Source: Halorubrum vacuolatum (GTDB lineage Archaea; Halobacteriota; Halobacteria; Halobacteriales; Haloferacaceae). From it: a DNA stretch of 32,883 nucleotides. Under the pieces are notes generated by a model. The model searched no databases. It worked only from the letters and a program-made list of their open reading frames with translations, and was not told the DNA's origin. Where the stretch lies: positions 1-32,883 of the forward strand of contig NZ_FZNQ01000025.1 in the NCBI RefSeq assembly GCF_900188065.1, written 5' to 3'. This document shows positions 23,764 through 32,516 of this stretch, piece after piece; position 1 is the first letter of the stretch, and the number at the start of each line of letters is the position of its first letter. The position numbers were made by a program, and so were the translations under genes.

Positions 23764-26364
23764 TCACACCTCCGGATCGGCCTCCGTTTCCGGGCGTTTG
23801 GCGCCGGTGATCTCGAAGCGTGCGCCGCCGGATTCGGCCGCCGTGACGGCGACGGTCCAGCCGTGTGCGTCCGCGATGCCTTTGACGATCGACAGCCCGA
23901 ACCCCGTCCCGGACTCGGATGACGTGTAGCCGCTTTTAAACACGTTCTCGCGCTCCTCGGGCGGGATCCCGGGGCCGTCGTCTTCGACGTAGAACCCGTC
24001 CGGAAGGTCGCCGACGGTCACCGTCGACCCGCCGTGCTCGACGGCGTTCCGAAGGAGGTTTTCGAGGAGCTGTGTGAGCCGACCGGGGTCCGCGGAGACC
24101 GTTCCGGTCGCGTTGATCTCGACCCCCATCCCCTCCTGTTCGAGATCGGGTTTAAATCGTTCGGCGAGCGTATCGAGTGAAACCGGCTCGTACTCGCCGA
24201 CGCGTTTCCCCTGCTTAGCGAGCGTGAGGAGGTCGTCAATCAGTCGCGTCATATCCGATACCGCCCGCTCACAGCGATCGAAGTACGCCGGATCGCCGGT
24301 TTCCCGTGCCAACTCGAGGTAGCCCGAAAGGACGTTTATCGGGTTTCGGAGGTCGTGTGAGACGATGGAGGTGAACTCCTCCAGTCGCTCGTTTTCTCGT
24401 TCGAGCCGACGGGCGTACGCCCGCTGGGTGGAGATGTCACGGCTGCTCGCGAGGAACTGATCCTCGCCACGGGACCCGATCCGACGCACGTGAACCTCCA
24501 CCGGAAACGTCGTCCCATCGCTGCGACGATACGTCGTCTCAATACGGAGCGTCTCATCGACGTCGGTCGTCTCCCACATCTCCAGTGCCGACTCGGGATC
24601 GAGTTCCGTATCTACCTCCCAGACGCGCATCCCGACCAGCTCCTCGGGAGGATACCCGAGCGCCGTGCAGATCGATCGATTGACGTCGACGATGCGCCCG
24701 TCCGCATCGTGGATGTTTATCATGTCCGGCGACCGCTCGAAGAGTGCCTCGAGACGCTCAGTGGTTTCTCTGAGCCGCTCCTCGCGCCGTTTCAGTGGCG
24801 TAATGTTCCGATAGATCCCCAAGACGCCGTCGAAGCGTCCGTCGATGACGAGCCGGACGAGGTCGTAATCGACGATCGACTCCGCTCCGTCGGGTAGTTC
24901 GACATCGGTCGTCCCCGAGCATCGTTCGCGTTCGCCCTCGACCAGCGCGGCGAACGGGTCGTCCGGGTGGCACCCTCGGAGCCGTTCGATGAACGGGCTC
25001 GCTTCCCCCACGAGCGCGTCGACCGACTCCCCGTAGACCGACGCGAGGTGTTCGTTGACGAGCACGAAGCGACCATCCTCGTCGTAGATCGCGGCTGATT
25101 CGGGCATCTCATCGACGACCCGCTTGTACCGCTCAAGGGTACGTTCCCGCGCTTTCTCCTCGGTGACGTCGATATGGATCCCGACCGCTCGACGGGGCTT
25201 CCCGTCGGGCCCACGTTCGACGACACGCCCACGATCACGGATCCACCTCCACGTACCGTTCTTCGTTCGCATCCGGTGATCGACGTGATACTGCTCGGTC
25301 TCCCCCGCGAAGTGTGCCTCCAGCGCCTCCCAGACCGCGTCAGCGTCGTCGGGATGAACGCGATCCTCCCACGTTGAGAGGTCCGGATCGAGTTCATCCA
25401 GTTCGTATCCGAGCATCTCGGCCCATCGTTCATCGAAGGTCACCTCGTCCGTCTCGACGTTCCAGTCCCAGACGCCGATCTCCGCCCCTTCGAGGGCGAG
25501 TTCAAGCCGTTCGGAGAGGTCCCGAACCGCCTGTTCGCGACGGCGACGTTCGGAGATATCACGGAAATAAACGGACAGCCCGGCGTCCGAGGGATACGCA
25601 TAGACCTCAAAATCGGTGTCCAGCGGCGGATAGTAATACTCGAGGGTAGTCGGCTCCCCCGTCCGCATCGTCTCCCGATAGGCCGCTTCGAGCTCCGAAC
25701 CGACCGCTTCGGGGAACGTCTCCCAGATCGACCGCCCGAGCAGTTCGGTGCGGTCACGTCGCAGCGTCCGCTCGGCCTCCCCGTTGAGAAACGTAAACCG
25801 CCACGCATCGTCGACGCTGAAGAAGGCGTCCGTCATGCGGTCGAGATGGTCATACAGTCGCTTTTCAGCCCGTGATCGGGAGACGAGCGTCTCGATGCGG
25901 TTCGCGAGGATGGTGTACTGGTCGGTTCCGCCCTCCTTCCGGAGGTAATCGCTCACCCCGGCCGAGATCGCCTCGCTTGCGACCTCCTCGGAACCACGGC
26001 CGGTAAAGAGGACGACCGGGAGATCACCGTGTCGCTCGCGGATGAGGCGGAGAAACTCGATGCCGTCTCGGCCGGGCATGTCGTAATCGGTGACCACGCA
26101 GTCGACCGATTCCCGTTCGAGCACCTCGAGACCCTCCTCGACGCTCGTCGCCGCCAGCGTCTCGATCCGCTCGTTCGACCGTCGGAGAAACGTCCCGGTC
26201 AACTCGACGATGTCTGGTTCGTCATCGACGTGGAGGACGACGATATCGTCGTCGAGGGGCGGATGAACCGCTGGATCCTCCAACAGGGACCCGTCCGTAT
26301 CGTCATCGGCGTTCGGGGACGGATCATCGGACGTATCGTCGCCGGTGTCAGTCCCACCCGTCAT
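23764..26364 (-). CDS. hybrid sensor histidine kinase: REC, four PAS, HisKA, HATPase
   Basis: An 866-residue soluble signalling protein with no membrane helix. The first 40 residues are acidic. A receiver domain follows (residues 40-155, acid pocket D47-D48, phospho-acceptor D93 in VVTDYDMPG). Four PAS or PAS-PAC units come next, at about 165-275, 285-400, 410-530 and 535-650, several ending in the RDIS/DVTEEK-type linker. The HisKA domain carries H670 in SIVSHDLRNP, and the HATPase has LENLLRNAVEHG, VEDDGPGIPPEE and GTGFGLSIVKG. A REC domain in front of PAS repeats is common in haloarchaeal kinases. No output regulator is adjacent, so the partner is unknown. Confidence 0.93.
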   Translation of the reverse strand: MTGGTDTGDDTSDDPSPNADDDTDGSLLEDPAVHPPLDDDIVVLHVDDEPDIVELTGTFLRRSNERIETLAATSVEEGLEVLERESVDCVVTDYDMPGRDGIEFLRLIRERHGDLPVVLFTGRGSEEVASEAISAGVSDYLRKEGGTDQYTILANRIETLVSRSRAEKRLYDHLDRMTDAFFSVDDAWRFTFLNGEAERTLRRDRTELLGRSIWETFPEAVGSELEAAYRETMRTGEPTTLEYYYPPLDTDFEVYAYPSDAGLSVYFRDISERRRREQAVRDLSERLELALEGAEIGVWDWNVETDEVTFDERWAEMLGYELDELDPDLSTWEDRVHPDDADAVWEALEAHFAGETEQYHVDHRMRTKNGTWRWIRDRGRVVERGPDGKPRRAVGIHIDVTEEKARERTLERYKRVVDEMPESAAIYDEDGRFVLVNEHLASVYGESVDALVGEASPFIERLRGCHPDDPFAALVEGERERCSGTTDVELPDGAESIVDYDLVRLVIDGRFDGVLGIYRNITPLKRREERLRETTERLEALFERSPDMINIHDADGRIVDVNRSICTALGYPPEELVGMRVWEVDTELDPESALEMWETTDVDETLRIETTYRRSDGTTFPVEVHVRRIGSRGEDQFLASSRDISTQRAYARRLERENERLEEFTSIVSHDLRNPINVLSGYLELARETGDPAYFDRCERAVSDMTRLIDDLLTLAKQGKRVGEYEPVSLDTLAERFKPDLEQEGMGVEINATGTVSADPGRLTQLLENLLRNAVEHGGSTVTVGDLPDGFYVEDDGPGIPPEERENVFKSGYTSSESGTGFGLSIVKGIADAHGWTVAVTAAESGGARFEITGAKRPETEADPEV

Positions 26365-26366
26365 CT

Positions 26367-26378
26367 GTCCGTACGGAC
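26367..26378 (-). promoter_or_regulatory. 12-bp palindrome between promoter and start of the kinase gene
   Basis: GTCCGTACGGAC is a perfect palindrome three bases before the kinase ATG at 26364. A TATA-like AACCATTAAC lies farther upstream at 26391-26400 (minus strand). A site just after the expected transcription start would suit a repressor, which is inference. Confidence 0.35.
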
Positions 26379-26532
26379 GGATGTGCGGATGTTAATGGTT
26401 GTCCCTTGGTTCGCGACGGCCGACATGTGTCGCGCCCGGGCCGATATCTCGTCTCCCGTTCGAACAGACACCCTCCCATCGGATACGTCCCGATGGCTCC
26501 AGACCCGCGCATCGGCTGCCGAGGCCGGGAGG

Positions 26533-26540
26533 CTTATACC
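26533..26540 (+). promoter_or_regulatory. TATA-like box for the class V aminotransferase
   Basis: CTTATACC ends 22 bases before the ATG at 26562, centred near -26. It supports that start over the much longer open frame from 26406. Confidence 0.5.
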
Positions 26541-26561
26541 GGATCCACGGGGGGATCGAAC

Positions 26562-27677
26562 ATGGATCCCCTCGATCTCCGCGCGGACGTTCCGGCGTTC
26601 GCGGGGGCGACCTACCTGAATTTCGGCGCGCACGGGCCGAGCCCTCGCCGTGTCGTCGAGGCCGCGAACGGGATGCTCACGGACCACGAATACGGCTCCG
26701 GCCGATCGAACCCCTACACGGTCGCGTTCGAGTTCTACGACGAGGTAAGAGCGCGGATCGCGGCGTTCATCGGCGCGGAAGCCTCCGAGGAGGTCGCACT
26801 CACCGAGAGCACGACCGACGGTATCGCCCGGATCGCGACCGCCATCGACTGGGAACCGGGCGATGTCGTCGTCCGGACCGACCTCGAACACCCGGCGGGG
26901 GTCCTTCCGTGGAAACGGCTTGAGCGCGACGGCGTCGAGGTACGCGTCCTCGAGACGACCGACGGGCGGATCGACCGTGAGGCCTATCAGGAGGCGATCG
27001 CCGACGCCCGCCTCGTCTGTTTCAGCGCGCTGACGTGGACACACGGAACCGTCCTGCCGGTCCGCGATCTCGTCGAGATCGCGACCGACGCCGGCGCGTT
27101 CACGCTCGTCGACGCCGTGCAGATCCCCGGCCACCTCCCGATGGACGTGACCGAGTGGGGCGCGGACGCCGTCGCGGCCGCCGGCCACAAATGGCCACTC
27201 GGTCCGTGGGGCTCCGGGTTTTTATATGTCGATCGCGAGGTGGCCGCCGAACTCGCGCCACCCGCTGTCGGCTACCGCGGGGTGACCGATCCGACGGACG
27301 GCGAGATCGAGTACGAACCGGGCGCGAAGCGCTTCGAGGTGGGGACAACGTCGCCGGCGCCACACGCCGGGCTCCGTGCGGCACTTGATGCGGTCGAGGC
27401 GGTCGGGATCGGCACGATCGAATCGCGGATCGAACGACTCACGCAGCGGTTTAAAAGCCAGATCGACGCCGATCGGCTCATGAGCCCCGAGGAGTTCGAA
27501 TCCGGGCTCGTCACGGTCGCCTGTGAGGACCCGACGGCGACGGTTGAACGCCTCGCCGAGGCGGACATCGTGATCCGGTCGCTGCCATATCCGGAGGCCG
27601 TGCGCGTTTCGATCCACGCGGTCTCGACGGAGGCCGAGGTCGACGCCGCGGCGAGTGCGCTGATGAGCGAGCCCTGA
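26562..27677 (+). CDS. aminotransferase class V fold PLP enzyme
   Basis: A 371-residue PLP enzyme of the SufS/NifS-like superfamily. Visible features are the N-terminal AGATYLNFGAHGPSPRRVVEA, TESTTDGIARI, the TLVDAVQIPGHLP strand with cofactor-binding Asp, and the Schiff-base K210 in AAAGHKWPLGPWGSGFLY. FEVGTTSPAP and the C-terminal RVSIHAVST close the fold. The Cys of the cysteine-desulfurase active loop is missing, because the corresponding segment reads VIRSLPYPEAVRVS. It is therefore more likely an isopenicillin-N-epimerase-like, kynureninase-like or other lyase or transaminase branch. No sulfur-cluster gene is adjacent. The substrate is unknown. Confidence 0.85.
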   Translation: MDPLDLRADVPAFAGATYLNFGAHGPSPRRVVEAANGMLTDHEYGSGRSNPYTVAFEFYDEVRARIAAFIGAEASEEVALTESTTDGIARIATAIDWEPGDVVVRTDLEHPAGVLPWKRLERDGVEVRVLETTDGRIDREAYQEAIADARLVCFSALTWTHGTVLPVRDLVEIATDAGAFTLVDAVQIPGHLPMDVTEWGADAVAAAGHKWPLGPWGSGFLYVDREVAAELAPPAVGYRGVTDPTDGEIEYEPGAKRFEVGTTSPAPHAGLRAALDAVEAVGIGTIESRIERLTQRFKSQIDADRLMSPEEFESGLVTVACEDPTATVERLAEADIVIRSLPYPEAVRVSIHAVSTEAEVDAAASALMSEP

Positions 27678-27732
27678 GGCGGGTACAGCCAGTAGGCGAG
27701 CGACCACGAAAGGGACCGAATCCGTCCGACAT

Positions 27733-27753
27733 CCGGACGTTTTTCGCGTCCGG
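27733..27753 (+). promoter_or_regulatory. perfect 7-bp inverted repeat before the methyltransferase
   Basis: CCGGACG at 27733-27739 and CGTCCGG at 27747-27753 surround TTTTTCG, ending 15 bases before the ATG at 27769. It may be a terminator of the upstream gene with a T-rich loop, or an operator. Confidence 0.4.
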
Positions 27754-27768
27754 CGGCGTTATCCCGCT

Positions 27769-28329
27769 ATGGGCTTTCACACGTTCGATCCGGAACGAGC
27801 CGACAGACTGGAGGATCCGGAGCGATACCGGTTTTGCTCGCGAGAGGAGCTGCTCGGTTCGCTGGGACCGGAGGCGGGAGAGACGGTCGCGGACCTCGGC
27901 AGCGGGACGGGATTTTTCACCGACGAGGTCGCCCCATACGTCGAGACCCTCTATGCCGTTGACCTTCAGGCGGAGATGCACGACATCTATCGCGAGAAGG
28001 GCGTCCCGGAGTCGGTCGAGTTCGTGACGAGCGACATCGCGGATCTGCCGTTCGCGGACGACGAACTCGACGCCGCGTTCTCGACGATGACCTACCACGA
28101 GTTCGCGACGCCGGAATCGCTCGCGGAGGTCGAACGGGTCATCAGGCCGGGCGGCACCTTCGTCGTCATCGACTGGTCGGCCGACGGCGAGGGCGAATCG
28201 GGCCCGCCCCGTGAGGAGCGATACGGGATCGACGACGCGGTCACGGGATTCGAGGACGCCGGAATCGGGGTCGTTCGGGCGGAGGACCGCCCGGAGACGT
28301 TCCTCGTGGTCGGCCGTCCGGGACGGTAG
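27769..28329 (+). CDS. class I SAM-dependent methyltransferase
   Basis: A 186-residue protein of the methyltransferase type 11/25 fold. Motif I is VADLGSGTGFFTDEVAPY (residues 39-56), the acidic end of strand 2 is YAVDLQAEMHDIY, motif II is SDIADLPFADDELDAAFSTM, and post-II is RPGGTFVVIDW. It belongs to the UbiE/arsenite-methyltransferase-like branch but lacks the Cys set of ArsM. It could act on a small molecule. The acceptor substrate cannot be told. It lies 91 bases after the aminotransferase-fold gene and converges with the gene at 28403. Confidence 0.88.
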   Translation: MGFHTFDPERADRLEDPERYRFCSREELLGSLGPEAGETVADLGSGTGFFTDEVAPYVETLYAVDLQAEMHDIYREKGVPESVEFVTSDIADLPFADDELDAAFSTMTYHEFATPESLAEVERVIRPGGTFVVIDWSADGEGESGPPREERYGIDDAVTGFEDAGIGVVRAEDRPETFLVVGRPGR

Positions 28330-28402
28330 GACGGCGTTCTGTGGAACCGCTCACCGTCCAAGGAACGCATCGTCTCTCACCGTCCGAAGGATCCCTCATC
28401 GC

Positions 28403-29950
28403 TCACCACTCGGAGAACCCCCCATCGATCAGGGTCCGTTCCTGAAGCTCGATGTACTCCCGCTGCATGTCGTGAACGGCGTCGGCGAACGGCTCGCCGT
28501 CCGCCAGTCGTGTCCGGACGCGATCCCGCTTCCAGCTCGCCGGAGTCACCCTGTTTTCAACCCGCCAGCGGAGCGGCGCGAGCCAGGACTCGGCCTCCGT
28601 CTCCGTGCAGCCAGCAGCAACGAGTCCGGCGGCGGCGTGGTCGAACAGATCGTCGTATAACCGCTCGGTGTCGCGCGTTCGCCCGCCGTCGACGGTGATC
28701 CATTCGAGGTCGGCATCGATTCCATCGGCGACGGCGTCGTAGAAGTTCTCACGGGCGACTTCCCACGGCTGGTCGATCGCGGGATGATCATAACGCGGAA
28801 GCGCCTCCATCAGGCCGGCGAACGCCGCCTGAAAGGCGACGGAGTCGCGAACGGTCGGCTGGGAGGCGATCGGCCGAAACTCGATGCGGCTGTGTGCGCT
28901 CGACCGGCTGGCACCCTCGAACACCGGCCGGACCCACCGCCAGTAGGTTCCGTGTTTGCTCCGAAACGCGGCGAAGGCGTCGTCGAACCGCCCCTGACCG
29001 CCGAGATCGGGAACCGGAACCAACGTCTCGTCGTCGGCGATACGCTCGACGGCCTCCGCGACGCTGTGGATATCGCGGGGGAATCTGACCTTTTCCTCCG
29101 CGGTCCGTTCGTTGAGGACGGATTCGAAGACGTGGATCCGGTTGCCGTGAGCGCCGTCCGCGAGGACGCGCTCGCCGGTCCATTCGGCATCATACAGCGC
29201 CGGCGGGAAGAACGGGGAGTTAACCCCGAGTGCCAGCAGCGGACCCGCGATCCGAAGCGCGTAGCGGAAACACGACGGAAGCGCGGACGCCCGCGCGGTC
29301 TGATAGTGTGGCTGGATGGAGGTGATAAGGCTCTCCGGCATCACCGTGTCGGCCGGCAGTGAGACGCCGGGTGCCGCCAGCCGGATCCGTTTTGATCCGT
29401 CGGTCTCCATGTTCGCCATCGCGTGATAGCGGGCGACATCGCTCATGTTCACGGCGATGGTGATCCCGTCAACCTCGACGCTGTCGGTGAGATATTCGTG
29501 CGCCGTCTCGCCGGCCGGCGGGACCGTCCAGATCCCGTCCGAGACGAGTCGCATCCCCTCAACGCCGGTACAGTCGTTCGCGGCCGCGAGCCGCGCACGG
29601 ATCTCCGAGAGCTGCGCCCGGAGCCCGTGATTCGAGAGCGGCTGGGGGCTCGTCGACATCTCCGCGTTGTGCAGCCCGAGCTCCTTTTCGAACCCGACGA
29701 GCTCCAACAACCGGCGTGGGACGCGCATCAGGGCGTACTCGCCGGCACGCGACTCCTCGCTCCAGCGCCCATCTGCGACCGCATAGAACTCGTATTCGAA
29801 ACCCACCATGGATTGGTGGTTGTCGAACGTCCCGCTCCGGAGTTCATCGATGAGGAACTCCGCCTCCTCTTTGGCCCGCGAGGTGAACGCATCGAGGTCG
29901 ACATCGAGGACATCGTGTACGTCGTCGCCGGGTCCGGCCTCGGTCGTCAT
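28403..29950 (-). CDS. glutamate-cysteine ligase / carboxylate-amine ligase-like protein
   Basis: A 515-residue acidic protein. The start of the fold, HQSMVGFEYEFYAVADG, has the Glu-x-Glu metal ligands typical of the glutamine-synthetase-like GCS2/YbdK family. NAEMSTSPQPLSNHGLRAQL is a second region that matches their active site, and AHSRIEFRPIASQPTVRD resembles the conserved R-E-x-R-x-x-x-x-Q-P-T motif. Enzymes of this group join an amino acid to a carboxylate using ATP. The standard haloarchaeal GshA is shorter, so this longer form may be a paralogue with another substrate. ATG 29950 has a CTTTTATG box at -23 to -30. An upstream extension is rejected for that reason. Confidence 0.65.
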   Translation of the reverse strand: MTTEAGPGDDVHDVLDVDLDAFTSRAKEEAEFLIDELRSGTFDNHQSMVGFEYEFYAVADGRWSEESRAGEYALMRVPRRLLELVGFEKELGLHNAEMSTSPQPLSNHGLRAQLSEIRARLAAANDCTGVEGMRLVSDGIWTVPPAGETAHEYLTDSVEVDGITIAVNMSDVARYHAMANMETDGSKRIRLAAPGVSLPADTVMPESLITSIQPHYQTARASALPSCFRYALRIAGPLLALGVNSPFFPPALYDAEWTGERVLADGAHGNRIHVFESVLNERTAEEKVRFPRDIHSVAEAVERIADDETLVPVPDLGGQGRFDDAFAAFRSKHGTYWRWVRPVFEGASRSSAHSRIEFRPIASQPTVRDSVAFQAAFAGLMEALPRYDHPAIDQPWEVARENFYDAVADGIDADLEWITVDGGRTRDTERLYDDLFDHAAAGLVAAGCTETEAESWLAPLRWRVENRVTPASWKRDRVRTRLADGEPFADAVHDMQREYIELQERTLIDGGFSEW

Positions 29951-29972
29951 GGGGCGACTGATGACGCCCCGA

Positions 29973-29980
29973 CATAAAAG
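29973..29980 (-). promoter_or_regulatory. TATA-like box for the ligase-like gene
   Basis: CTTTTATG on the minus strand lies 23-30 bases before the ATG at 29950. Confidence 0.5.
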
Positions 29981-30080
29981 GTCAGTGACGAACCGGGACG
30001 CCGAGAGACACGAACGCGCCGGTCGGGTCCCGACCGAGACGGCCGCAAACCGCTTCCGGATCGGGATCCTAGGGTCGACG

Positions 30081-30899
30081 ATGAGTGATCCGCTCGGGGA
30101 CGCGGCGCGCAGCCGGCTGACGGCGGCCGCGATACACACGCTGGAACGTGAGGGATACGACGTTCACCGTCCCGAATCGAGCGCGGAGCCGCCAGCGATC
30201 GCGACTCGCGGCGCCGAGTCGGTGAGCGTCGAGCCGCTCGCCAGCGACGACATCGATCCCACGACGGTGGCCTCCAGACTCGGACATGCGGCGAGTCGTG
30301 ACCGGCGCGCGCTCTTCGTCGTCGGATCGGCCGCGACCGAGCGGCGGCTTCGTGAACTCCTGTCCGCACCCGTGCTGGTCGTCGACGAGCGGGATGGCCG
30401 CCGACGGTTCCATTCGGGCCCGGATCGGATCCCGGTTCAGGGCGGCGGCTACGCCTGCGTGCACGTCGAGGGGCCGTTCACACCCGAGATACGCTGGCGG
30501 GAGACGGACACCCCGATCGGCCCGGTCCCCGCCGCTCCCGGTATCGACCCGACCGCCATGGACGGGACGGCGCGGCCGACGGTACCGCGGCTTCTCTGTG
30601 AGGTAGACGGCGAGGTCGTCGCCGTCCTTGCCGGCGTCGAGAGCCTGCGGATGCCCCCCGCCTCCGCGTTTCCATTCAGCTATGCGAGGAACGCATCCGA
30701 TAAGCGGTTCCGGGTTCGGCGCGGCCACGACGGGCGCGTCATCGACGACTTCGCGGGGTTCGCGGCGATGCGCGAGGCCGGTTACGTGCCCCTTCCGATG
30801 CCGCTCGTTCCCGAACACGTCCTCGGTGAACTCGTCGAGCCCTTAGCCGACGGTCCGGAGGGCCACTGGGAGCTGGTTCGAATCGTTGAGGACGGATGA
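30081..30899 (+). CDS. uncharacterised haloarchaeal protein
   Basis: A 272-residue protein that I do not recognise. The first 50 residues (LTAAAIHTLEREGYDVHRP) look like a small alpha/beta start. Residues 60-100 contain a hydrophobic strand, RRALFVVGSAATERRLRELL, followed by PVLVVDERDGRRRFHSGPD, suggesting a Rossmann-like half. The C-terminal part has several beta stretches (RLLCEVDGEVVAVLAGVESL, KRFRVRRGHDGRVIDDF) and ends PEGHWELVRIVEDG. No catalytic motif, membrane helix or signal is visible. ATG 30081 precedes the acidic N terminus. The gene is divergent from 28403-29950. Confidence 0.7.
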   Translation: MSDPLGDAARSRLTAAAIHTLEREGYDVHRPESSAEPPAIATRGAESVSVEPLASDDIDPTTVASRLGHAASRDRRALFVVGSAATERRLRELLSAPVLVVDERDGRRRFHSGPDRIPVQGGGYACVHVEGPFTPEIRWRETDTPIGPVPAAPGIDPTAMDGTARPTVPRLLCEVDGEVVAVLAGVESLRMPPASAFPFSYARNASDKRFRVRRGHDGRVIDDFAGFAAMREAGYVPLPMPLVPEHVLGELVEPLADGPEGHWELVRIVEDG

Positions 30900-30978
30900 G
30901 ACCGGTGGACCCCGAGCCAGCCGACTACGATGACATCGGAAGGGCACCCTCAAGTCCCTGCGCCCGCACCCCGACGAC

Positions 30979-31725
30979 ATGACCGTTCGATACGATGGCT
31001 TCAGGATCGACTGGCTCGGCTATGCGACCGCACGGATCGAAACCGCCGGCGGGTTCACCACGTACACCGATCCCGGACGGTACGGCGTGCTCTCCGACTA
31101 CTGGGCCCGCGACGGCGACCTCGTCCTCGTCACCCACGGTCACCACTACGATCCGGCGGGGATCCGATCGGTCGCCGAGGACGGAGCGACGGTCGTGATC
31201 CACGAGGCCGTCGACGCGGCCGTCATCGATCGCGAGGTCGAGTCGGTGTCGTCGCTCGCGGAGGACTTCGACGTCGTTCGTGTCGACGACGAGGCCCGTG
31301 TGAACCTCGGAGCACGCGTCGAATCGGCGCCGGAGGACGCGACCGTCTGGTCCGTCGCCGCCTACAACCGACCGGACGGTCCGTGTGCCGAGCCGGACGG
31401 AACGGTCCCGCATCCGGCGGGATCCGGCTGTGGCTACCTGCTCTCCGTCGATGGACGGCGCGTCTTCTGGCCGGGCGATGGGGACGCATTGGCCGGCTAC
31501 GCGGAGCTCGAAGTCGACGTCCTCTTGGGAAACATCGGCGGCGGGGGGATCGTCTCGGATCGCCACGAAACCGCCGCGTTGGTCGGTAAGATGCGTCCCG
31601 AACTCGTCGTCCCGATCCACTACGACACGTTCCCCGCACTGGAGGCGGACGCTCGGGCGTTCGCCGCCGACGTCGCAAGCCGATCGGTCGCCGTCGCGCT
31701 CGATGAAGGCGACCGGTCCGACTAG
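30979..31725 (+). CDS. MBL-fold metal-dependent hydrolase-like protein
   Basis: A 248-residue protein of the UlaG-like metallo-beta-lactamase fold. The first strand pair is IDWLGYATARIETAGGFTTYTDP. The metal motif reads VTHGHHYDPAG (H53, H55, H56, D58), which keeps His-x-His but shifts the Asp by one compared with the standard H-x-H-x-D-H. LLSVDGRRVFWPGDGDAL supplies the bridging Asp, and VVPIHYDTFPALEADARAFAADV carries the late His typical of the family. The substrate is unknown. It starts 79 bases after the previous gene on the same strand and is followed by the acetyltransferase. Confidence 0.85.
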   Translation: MTVRYDGFRIDWLGYATARIETAGGFTTYTDPGRYGVLSDYWARDGDLVLVTHGHHYDPAGIRSVAEDGATVVIHEAVDAAVIDREVESVSSLAEDFDVVRVDDEARVNLGARVESAPEDATVWSVAAYNRPDGPCAEPDGTVPHPAGSGCGYLLSVDGRRVFWPGDGDALAGYAELEVDVLLGNIGGGGIVSDRHETAALVGKMRPELVVPIHYDTFPALEADARAFAADVASRSVAVALDEGDRSD

Positions 31726-31781
31726 CCGGTCGTCGCCGAACGCGGGGAACCGTTTTCCGGGTGGCCATCCTACGGGCCAGT

Positions 31782-32369
31782 ATGTACGTCCGCGACGCCA
31801 AGAACCGGGATGAGGCGTGGTTGCTGGACGAGATCGAATCGATGGGGCTCGATGACGCCGCCTTCCGCTCACGCGATTACGTCATCGCGGTCGACGAGGA
31901 GTCGGGCGACCGAGCCGGGTTCGGTCGACTACGGATCCACAAGACCGACGACGGCGAGCGCATCGAACTGACCGGCATCGGCGTCGTCCCCGACTGGCGG
32001 GGCCACGGCGTCGGAGCGCATGTCGTTGAGCGGCTCGTCGACACCGCCGCAGCCGACGGGTTCGAGACCGTCTATGTATTGACCGACGAACCGGCGTACC
32101 TCACGCAGTTCGGCTTCGAACGCGTCGAGGCTGACGCGTTGCCCGCGGTCATTCGGGACCGCCTCGCCGAAAAGCGACGCCGGATCGACGAGGACGTGGT
32201 CCCACTCGGGATCGATCCCGACCGCTTCGAGATGCCCGGTCGGCTCCGCGAGGCGTTTAAAAACGCTGCCGCGGGCGACGACGAGGCGGCCGACGAGCCG
32301 ACCGAGACCGCCGAGGACTTCGGGATCGACCCGGAGTCGGCGACGTATAAATACGACACCGGTCGCTGA
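31782..32369 (+). CDS. GNAT family N-acetyltransferase
   Basis: A 195-residue protein. The acetyl-CoA motif A is IELTGIGVVPDWRGHGVGAH, with R73-G-H-G-V-G in the pyrophosphate loop. YVLTDEPAYLTQFGFERVEA is motif B, with the typical F-G-F-x-x-V end. The N-terminal half carries the substrate-binding strands (DYVIAVDEESGDRAGFGRLRI). The C-terminal roughly 50 residues are an acidic extension ending ATYKYDTGR. The acetyl acceptor is not deducible. ATG 31782 starts a normal N terminus, and the longer frame from 31761 adds only seven residues. Confidence 0.88.
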   Translation: MYVRDAKNRDEAWLLDEIESMGLDDAAFRSRDYVIAVDEESGDRAGFGRLRIHKTDDGERIELTGIGVVPDWRGHGVGAHVVERLVDTAAADGFETVYVLTDEPAYLTQFGFERVEADALPAVIRDRLAEKRRRIDEDVVPLGIDPDRFEMPGRLREAFKNAAAGDDEAADEPTETAEDFGIDPESATYKYDTGR

Positions 32370-32374
32370 ACGCT

Positions 32375-32508
32375 GGACCGGGACGCGAATAGTTGGAAGC
32401 CGACGTGTCGGGACGCGAAATGGTAGGCATCGAGGTGTCGGGACGCGAAATGGTAGGCATCGAGGTGTCGGGACGCGAAATTGTAGGCATCGAGGTGTCG
32501 GGACGCGA
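32375..32508. repeat. 30-bp tandem repeat between convergent genes
   Basis: Three units of 30 bases, at 32405-32434, 32435-32464 and 32465-32494, start GTGTCGGGACGCGAAATGGT and differ by one base (a T for G in the third). A degenerate unit (32375-32404) precedes them, and a 14-base partial unit (32495-32508) follows. They have no spacers, so this is a minisatellite and not a CRISPR. It fills the gap between the GNAT stop at 32369 and the minus-strand gene end at 32517. Read on the minus strand, each unit encodes ten residues (RHLDAYHFAS), in the frame into which the frameshifted gene runs. Confidence 0.95.
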
Positions 32509-32516
32509 GCGGTCTC

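Noticed and set aside
32375-32508. CRISPR array candidate
   Set aside because: Units are contiguous with no spacers, and there are no cas genes.
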